The position numbers and the translations under genes are program-made. A stretch of DNA of 64,000 bases from Conus ventricosus (taxonomy: Eukaryota; Mollusca; Gastropoda; Neogastropoda; Conidae), in contig CM031595.1 in assembly GCA_018398815.1 (NCBI GenBank), forward strand, positions 132,660,584 to 132,724,583. Reading direction: 5' to 3'. How positions within the stretch are numbered: position 1 is the first letter of the stretch; every line of letters starts with the position of its first letter. Below are positions 57,411 to 64,000 of this stretch, in pieces. Under the pieces are notes generated by a model. The model was not told where the DNA came from and searched no databases. It saw nothing but the letters and a program-made list of their open reading frames with translations.

Positions 57411-57620
57411 TAAATGCATTCAGAACAAAATATGTCAAGAATATCGATGTGCTGCGGCGCCCTTGATAATTGTACAACAACACACGTTCTATACTTATTG
57501 CCCCTACTTTGATTCCGATTTGTCAGAATTTAGAAAGGATGTTTCAAAGTGCATATTCCAGGATACTATGTCTCTCTTGAAATTTGTACAATTCTTATGT
57601 TAAGCCCAGTTAAATGGCTC

Positions 57621-57998
57621 AATCCTGTAATTGCTGTTTCATGATCTAATTTTGTACAGTTTGTTTGTTTTTACTTTTGATGTCTTTGTTTTTTTTTCTT
57701 TTTTTTAACAGTCGAAGTCTTACTTTTCTCCCCATCACACATACACGCACACGCACGCACGCGGCACGCACTCACGTACGCACGCTGCACGCACTCACGT
57801 ACGCACGCTGCACGCACCACGTACGCACGCTGCACGCACACACTCAGACACACACACCAAACACACACACCTTGTCTAATATCACATTTAGTGAAAAGAC
57901 GTTAAATGAAGAACAACAACAACACACACACACACACACACACAACACACACACACACACACACACACGCACGCAACGCACGCACGCACGCACGCACG

Positions 57999-58071
<73 letters not shown>

Positions 58072-58115
58072 CACACATTCACACACACACACACACACCA
58101 ACGAACGATCGAAAA
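57621..58115. repeat. CACG/CA compound array with a retroelement-like 3' tail inside
   Basis: CA/CACG with short CGTACG units 57740-57868; CTAATATCACATTTAGTG followed by AAAAGACGTTAAATGAA (57873-57910), then (ACA)n leading into CA arrays 57921-58100 with a CACG block at 57968-58000. The internal tail is nearly identical to 59150-59187. Confidence 0.85.
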
Positions 58116-58486
58116 AGGATGATTACATAAGACACACTTTGTTCCACATGAGAGTCAAATCCCAACAGAAATGGCCAATTTTGCTGCCCAACACCAACGA
58201 ATGTCATTGTTACAAGGTAGTAATTACTTGCAAAGTAATGTTAGATCCTTTCAATGTACCTCTCCAATCTTCCGCCTCCCCCTTCTCTTCCCCATCCCAA
58301 TTCCCCTCTTCCACCACCACCTTACTCCCGCCCCCCCACCCCAACCCCGAATTTCTCGACCACACACATACTTGTTCTTTCCATCTGGTATAGTTATCCT
58401 CACCACATCACCTTTGACATTAAAGTTTACCAACCACACACACGCGCGCGCACGCACATACACACACACAGGCGCGCATGCACGCA

Positions 58487-58518
<32 letters not shown>

Positions 58519-58554
58519 CACACACACCACACACGCGCGCGCACGCACCTGATG
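58116..58554. other. Unique C-rich piece then CA/CACG array
   Basis: 58116-58430 has no gene seen; CA/CACG with CGCG 58435-58548. Confidence 0.7.
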
Positions 58555-58754
58555 GGCTTAGAAACAGTGACTTTTAGAGGCTCATCGTGTCTACGGCACG
58601 GCTATATGGAAAGCGAGGCCCATCCTTCTCCTTCCACCGCCAAAACCTTCCCTGGACCCGAATCAAGCACCCATTTATAGCTTGGTTAGACGAAGAGGGT
58701 TTTCAAGACGAAAAAAAAATGACCGCACCAGTGGTTTGAGTTCACAACCGCCAG

Positions 58755-59195
58755 TTCCGCAAACGGTCAGGCCATTTTCAAGTTTGACTGCAAGCCCCTC
58801 TGGTGGGTGTGCTGTTCAGACAAAGACACTCTGAAGGCCTCACTGAAGTGCTGTAGCATCGCCCCTGCCTCCTGGGAAGAAGCTGAGCAATCTTGATCGC
58901 TTAACCTGGCGCACCATGATCAAATTCGGATGAAGAAAGACTTTGAAACGAGGCGAGTGGAAACACAGGAGCAAAATACGTCAGTTTCGTAACTAAAATA
59001 AAATCAAATTCAAGAAAAGAAACAGAACAAGCAGCACCTTTCAGCCTGGCTCACCTCCAAGTCTGCCCTGGCCACACACTGCAACAGACCATTCTATGCA
59101 AGGATCGGCCGGATCAGCCATCTTTGTACACACACCACCACCACCCAGTCTAATATCACGATTAGTGGAAAGATGTTAAATGAATGACACACACA
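58755..59195 (+). pseudogene. C-terminal remnant of a fourth LINE family, with zinc-finger-like end
   Basis: Fragments in order: TLKASLKCCSIAPASWEE (about 58828-58880), MKKDFETRRVETQEQNT (58930-58980), NQIQEKKQNKQ, then CNRPFYARIGRISHLCTH (59091-59140). The last resembles the C2H2-like ending (CxxxFxARIGxxSHxRTH) of RT-linked proteins widespread in marine invertebrates. The 3' tail AGTGGAAAGATGTTAAATGA follows directly (59165-59185). No RT lies upstream, so the copy is 5'-truncated, starting near 58555-58750. Confidence 0.6.
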
Positions 59196-59354
59196 TCACC
59201 ACCCATGTGATCGCTGAAGTCGTTGTCCTCTTCGCCCGCGACGGACAAATAACTGTATTGTTCAGACTCCTTGCAATGTTAGCAAGAAATGAACATTTTA
59301 GTTTGCCTTCCTTAGTAAGCGATCTTTCTTCTCTTTTTTTTTTTCCTTTTTTTT
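59196..59354. other. Short unassigned spacer
   Basis: No gene; ends in a T-rich run leading into TTAA. Confidence 0.3.
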
Positions 59355-59567
59355 TTAAGCCTTTCACTCCCGGCCGCGGATACAACCGCGGTTCAAGGGT
59401 CATCGCATAATTGGATCATCTGACCGGTCACATGATATTGTTTACTTGCTTGCAAATGGCGGCTCCCATACAGCATGTTTGAAGCGATTTCTCAGCAAGT
59501 TTGGGGTCGATTTTGATGCGGTTTTTTTTGCGTTTTGTAAAAGCGAAAATTAGTCGAGCAGATTAAT

Positions 59568-59780
59568 ATGGCTGCCAGAAGATTTTCTGTCAAAGAGGTG
59601 GAGAGAATTGTGTTTGAAACGCCGTACGAAGGTGAAATTAGCTACGACGAAAGTGAAAGGAAAATGAAGGTGACGTGGTTGTCAATCATCCTGACAATGA
59701 GTCAAGTGATTCGGATTACCAGGATGAGGATATTGATCTACCAAGCACATCGACAGGTAGGGGCGTGGTCGTGCTGGTAG
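59568..59780 (+). pseudogene. N-terminal fragment of a piggyBac-like transposase
   Basis: The start at 59568 gives MAARRFSVKEVERIVFETPY. A one-base frameshift near 59660 moves into DNESSDSDYQDEDIDLPSTS, an acidic Ser/Asp-rich stretch, followed by a Gly/Arg-rich piece near 59755. This order (short helical start, acidic low-complexity region, basic linker) is typical of piggyBac-type transposases and PGBD proteins before the catalytic core. No catalytic residues are present downstream, where the sequence becomes AT-rich non-coding to 60270. The family call rests on composition and the terminal repeats. Confidence 0.45.
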
Positions 59781-60273
59781 TGGGCGTAGTTGAGGACGTG
59801 ATAGGAGAGGGGAAACTTGTTAACATGTCACACAAAAATTGTTAAAGTGTGACGCCAGTGACAGTGGTTGACTACATTTGTGTTAATTTTTTGCCTTTTT
59901 TTTTTCGTATGACGGGTGAAGTGCTAGTAAATGTCACATCTCTAGCTGACATTGACATGCATTACTCAATGCATCCCTAAACACACTGTGTGCTTTTTGT
60001 TAGTAAATAATTGCACTTTGTTGTTATGTCCTATAGATTTGTGCACATTTCAATACCATTTCCACCTATGATATATTGAGACTTGAATTTTCATGGATTT
60101 TTTTTTTTCAAAATTTTGTTTTTTCTTAAAATATTGGTTATCTTCCCATGATTGTGAGTTATCTCATCCTGTCAACATGAAACATATAATAATTATATCT
60201 CCATTCATTTTCCTTCAAGAAAATGTATACTTATGTATGCTTTAGAGCAATACTTGAATTTTTTGCGATTTTT

Positions 60274-60455
60274 TGTTGTTGTAAGGTTGGTGTTTTTTTT
60301 CCCCCCAAAATTACAAATAGTTCCGGGACTCAAAGGGTTGTTGTAAGGTTGGTGTTTTTTCCCCCAAAATTACAAATAGTTCCGGGACTCAAAGGGTTGT
60401 TGTAAGGTTGGTGTTTTTTCCCCCAAAATTACAAATAGTTCCGGGACTCAAAGGG
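60274..60455 (+). repeat. 59-bp tandem triplication containing the transposon right end
   Basis: Copies at 60274-60337, 60338-60396 and 60397-60455. Each begins TTGTTGTAAGGTTGGTG, has a T/C run, then AAAATTACAAATAGTTCCGG and ACTCAAAGGG. Copies 2 and 3 have identical length; copy 1 has a longer T/C run. Confidence 0.95.
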
Positions 60456-60600
60456 TCGTGGAGGAAGAGCGGCCTGGGAGCAAGGTGCGAAGGAGGGAAA
60501 CAAGGGGAGGAGGGCAATGGGGAGGGGGGAGGGGGCGTAGGTATACCGTATAGAGGGGGACTTACTTGAGCGAGTCTCACGCAATTCATTGAGCACATTT

Positions 60601-60649
<49 letters not shown>

Positions 60650-60833
60650 ATGCATTTCTCTGTATATTCTCTTGAGGCGTGGGGAGGGGGTGGGGGGTGG
60701 ACTAGGGGGATTAAGTGACTGGCTGGATGGCTTGTAGTGTGGGCTTATGTAAAACTTTTTTCCCCTTCTCAGTAATGCTTTATGTCTTTGTTGTTCCGGA
60801 GATTTTGCCGCCGACCCCCCCCCCCCCCCTCCC

Positions 60834-60886
<53 letters not shown>

Positions 60887-61285
60887 TCTCATCATCATTT
60901 ATCATCATCATCATCGTCATCGTCATCATCATCATCAATTATCGTCGTCGTCGCCATCTTCATTTTATGTTGTCACAATTACGTATTCAAATTTTTTGTG
61001 TTCCTTAGTTCATGGATAAATCAATCACTGGTTTTTGTTTGTTTGTTTCGTTGTTTTCCTTGAGTATTTGTGCCCTTCCTTGAGTAGGATCGTTTTCACT
61101 CGTTACAGACACATAGACTGCCATGAATGAGATAACCGTTCGGTCCCCCGTCATGGATTATTGAAATCACGGACTGCTTCCCAGCAAACGAGCCACCAAA
61201 AGAAGAGAAAATGTGTTATTAGCAAACTTATAAAAACATTTTGAAATTTATATTCAGTGGCCTATTTTCCCCGTTGAGCAAAGAT
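60456..61285. other. Non-coding stretch with CT and ATC tracts
   Basis: CT 60604-60646; C run with CT 60816-60883; ATC/GTC triplets 60891-60960. No gene in the rest. Confidence 0.55.
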
Positions 61286-63219
61286 TATACATCTTACTCA
61301 TATTTCAGTTCATTCTTGAGGTGTGCGGATTATACATCTCACTCACATTTCAGTTCATTCTTGAGGTGTGCGGATTATACATCTCACTCACATTTCAGTT
61401 CATTCTTGAGGTGTGCGGATTATACATCTCACTCACATTTCAGTTCCTTCTTGAGGTGTGCGGATTATACATCTCACTCATATTTCAGTTCCTTCTTGAG
61501 GTGTGCGGATTATACATCTCACTCATATTTCAGTTCCTTCTTGAGGTGTGCGGATTATACATCTCACTCATATTTCAGTTCCTTCTTGAGGTGTGCGGAT
61601 TATACATCTCACTCATATTTCAGTTCCTTCTTGAGGTGTGCGGATTATACATCTCACTCATATTTCAGTTCCTTCTTGAGGTGTGCGGATTATACATCTT
61701 ACTCATATTTCAGTTCCTTCTTGAGGTGTGCGGATTATACATCTTACTCATATTTCAGTTCCTTCTTGAGGTGTGCGGATTATACATCTCACTCATATTT
61801 CAGTTCCTTCTTGAGGTGTGCGGATTATACATCTCACTCATATTTCAGTTCCTTCTTGAGGTGTGCGGATTATACATCTCACTCATATTTCAGTTCCTTC
61901 TTGAGGTGTGCGGATTATACATCTCACTCATATTTCAGTTCCTTCTTGAGGTGTGCGGATTATACATCTCACTCATATTTCAGTTCCTTCTTGAGGTGTG
62001 CGGATTATACATCTCACTCATATTTCAGTTCCTTCTTGAGGTGTGCGGATTATACATCTCACTCATATTTCAGTTCCTTCTTGAGGTGTGCGGATTATAC
62101 ATCTCACTCATATTTCAGTTCCTTCTTGAGGTGTGCGGATTATAACATCTCACTCATATTTCAGTTCCTTCTTGAGGTGTGCGGATTATACATCTCACTC
62201 ATATTTCAGTTTCTTCTTGAGGTGTGCGGATTATACATCTCACTCATATTTCAGTTCCTTCTTGAGGTGTGCGGATTATACATCTCACTCATATTTCAGT
62301 TCCTTCTTGAGGTGTGCGGATTATACATCTCACTCATATTTCAGTTCCTTCTTGAGGTGTGCGGATTATACATCTCACTCATATTTCAGTTCCTTCTTGA
62401 GGTGTGCGGATTATACATCTCACTCATATTTCAGTTCCTTCTTGAGGTGTGCGGATTATACATCTCACTCATATTTCAGTTCCTTCTTGAGGTGTGCGGA
62501 TTATACATCTCACTCATATTTCAGTTCCTTCTTGAGGTGTGCGGATTATACATCTCACTCAATTTCAGTTCCTTCTTGAGGTGTGCGGATTATAACATCT
62601 CACTCATATTTCAGTTCCTTCTTGAGGTGTGCGGATTATACATCTCACTCATATTTCAGTTCCTTCTTGAGGTGTGCGGATTAACATCTCACTCATATTT
62701 CAGTTCCTTCTTGAGGTGTGCGGATTATACATCTCACTCATATTCAGTTCCTTCTTGAGGTGTGCGGATTATACATCTCACTCATATTTCAGTTCCTTCT
62801 TGAGGTGTGCGGATTATACATCTCACTCATATTTCAGTTCCTTCTTGAGGTGTGCGGATTATACATCTCACTCATATTTCAGTTCCTTCTTGAGGTGTGC
62901 GGATTATACATCTCACTCATATTTCAGTTCCTTCTTGAGGTGTGCGGATTATACATCTCACTCATATTTCAGTTCCTTCTTGAGGTGTGCGGATTATACA
63001 TCTCACTCATATTTCAGTTCCTTCTTGAGGTGTGCGGATTATACATCTCACTCATATTTCAGTTCCTTCTTGAGGTGTGCGGATTATACATCTCACTCAT
63101 ATTTCAGTTCCTTCTTGAGGTGTGCGGATTATACATCTCACTCATATTTCAGTTCCTTCTTGAGGTGTGCGGATTATACATCTCACTCATATTTCAGTTC
63201 CTTCTTGAGGTGTGCGGAT
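61286..63219 (+). repeat. 45-bp satellite, 43 head-to-tail copies
   Basis: The unit starts TATACATCTCACTCATATTT and continues CAGTTCCTTCTTGAGGTGTG CGGAT. The length, 1934 bp, equals 43 units minus one base. Copies are almost identical in the core. The left edge is diverged (first three copies have CATTC for CCTTC; copies 2-4 have CACATTT). Five single-base indels lie between about 62143 and 62745. The plus strand is open in two of three frames, giving YTSHSYFSSFLRCAD or YISLIFQFLLEVCGL per unit, and an open frame of 505 codons starts at 61241. I see no evidence that it is translated. Confidence 0.95.
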
Positions 63220-64000
63220 TTTTTATTCATTTCTTTTCTTTTCTTTTAAAAAAAACTGTATTAGTATACAATGGCCGATTTTCTGGAAAATTGTTATTAC
63301 AAGTTTCTTCTTTTCTATTTTTTGTTTCATGCTTTTTTACCTTATTGCCGTCTTGGTTTTTTTTTTCTGGTGTTTTGTTATCATCATCTCTATTTTCAAG
63401 CTTTTTATTCTTTTATTTATCTTTGTCTGGCATCAGTACAACCATTTTTTTCTTTATTATTGCTCCAGAAGTTAAGTTTCTGGCTGTTTCTGGCCATTTC
63501 CAACTTCTGAAATGAAGTTGTGTTAGTGTTTTTACCATGGATTTGGAGCATCGTCTGGACCTATGACGTGTGTCTGACTATATTGATGCTTGACATTCTG
63601 TTCCAGGGATAGCTAGATTAGCTTTTGGACTTGATGGGCAAATCGGCATATTGTTGGTACGTTCTTAACTTGTCTCCCTTATCGCAGGTTTATAGGATCT
63701 GTCTTTATGGCAGGTCAGACGAGCTGGGGAAAGGGGGCACTTTGCTTCTCTGTCCGTCGATCCAAGGGCTCTGTCTTCTTTTTCCAGATTCACGCTTTGT
63801 TCACCTGTAATCCCTGTTTTGGGCATAGAGAATGCAATGCAGGATGGTGTTTTTTTCACGAGTTAGATACAAGATGTAAACGCATCAACGTCAAAAACAA
63901 AGGCTTTTATTTTGGCGTACTTTCTTAGCTTCATAATTTAGCCAGATTGGATTCTTGTTGTTGATGTTGTTGTTGTTGTTTTGACAATAAAATGACATAA
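63220..64000. other. Unassigned T-rich stretch, GTT repeat and AATAAA at the edge
   Basis: No gene supported. (GTT)n at 63957-63980 is followed by ACAATAAAATGACATAA, which contains a polyadenylation-like AATAAA (63985-63990). It might be the 3' end of a transcript or retroelement continuing beyond the window. Confidence 0.4.

Larger units (their letters stand above)
53770..57620 (+). mobile_element. LINE-C, I/Nimb-like non-LTR retrotransposon with RNase H
   Basis: Domains in order: AP endonuclease (53775-54465), linker (54479-55120), RT (about 55330-56060), connection (56060-56650), RNase H (56830-57110), and a C-terminal part to about 57410, then a 3' UTR. The presence of RNase H downstream of RT is a feature of the I superfamily and separates it from LINE-A and LINE-B. 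Frameshifts are fewer than in LINE-A. A second, much poorer copy lies at 37190-39700 on the minus strand. Confidence 0.85.
59355..60455 (+). mobile_element. piggyBac-like transposon, internally deleted, right end triplicated
   Basis: The left end is TTAA (59355-59358) followed by GCCTTTCACTCCCGG. The right end reads CCGGGACTCAAAGGG, whose complement CCCTTTGAGTCCCGG matches the left end at 12 of 15 positions. A short inverted repeat (CCGCGG at 59375 and 59387) lies inside the left end. Only the N-terminal coding part of a transposase-like protein is present; the DDD catalytic region is absent, so it is non-autonomous. The right flank is TTGT and not TTAA. Confidence 0.6.

Noticed and set aside
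60816..61008. Ser/Ile-rich frame with a His/Ser run
   Set aside because: It is produced by CT and ATC microsatellites.
61241..62758. Open frame of 505 codons as a protein-coding gene
   Set aside because: It is wholly made of the 45-bp satellite; a second frame is equally open, and indels break both. No start context, domain or conserved flank supports translation.
63625..63928. Short overlapping frames at the right edge as a gene
   Set aside because: No domain, three overlapping frames on both strands with no preference, and ordinary non-coding composition.

Overview
This is a eukaryotic, intron-and-repeat type of window: no operons, no ribosome binding sites, and no host gene that I can defend. 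The repeat content (tRNA-headed SINEs, several LINE lineages, a Ty3-type element whose integrase lies before its reverse transcriptase, a piggyBac-like remnant, and extreme CA/GT/CT/GA microsatellite density) suggests a marine invertebrate, most probably a mollusc and perhaps a gastropod. That assignment is inference from repeat style, not from a marker gene. Most long open frames are translations of dinucleotide repeats and are not genes.

Layout. 1-3720: Ty3-type LTR retrotransposon on the minus strand, order gag-PR-INT-RT, broken by frameshifts and cut by the window edge. 3744-4272: tRNA-derived SINE (two more copies at 21115-21695 and 47671-47955, both minus). 4.3-13.5 kb: microsatellites, minisatellites and a composite duplicated block (8.87-10.8 kb). 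13.59-16.35 kb: a decayed LINE (LINE-A) with endonuclease and reverse transcriptase remnants. 16.4-19.8 kb: compound CT/CA/GT arrays. 19.80-20.24 kb: 5'-truncated minus-strand copy of a second LINE family (LINE-B), whose longer copy is at 49.64-52.44 kb. 20.2-26.1 kb: minisatellites and a possible LINE tail. 26.3-36.5 kb: GT/G-rich sequence full of long homopolymers, probably poorly polished consensus. 37.2-39.7 kb: a very degraded minus-strand copy of a third LINE family (LINE-C), whose better copy is at 53.77-57.62 kb. 42.7-47.35 kb: four array types, ending in a roughly 60-copy, about 25-bp AAG-rich satellite. 49.6-57.6 kb: LINE-B, an esterase-type ORF1 remnant and LINE-C in tandem, all plus strand. 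58.5-59.2 kb: C-terminal end of a fourth LINE. 59.36-60.46 kb: piggyBac-like deletion derivative whose right end is triplicated. 61.286-63.219 kb: 43-copy, 45-bp satellite.

The genes do not form a pathway: all recognisable coding material is transposition machinery (Gag, protease, integrase, reverse transcriptase, AP endonuclease, RNase H, SGNH esterase, piggyBac N-terminus), and every copy is interrupted. The points most worth following are the INT-before-RT Ty3 element, the exact 45-bp array that is open in two frames, the piggyBac end triplication, the shared 3' tails that run into CA arrays, and the composite A/B block flanked by complementary GA and CT tracts.
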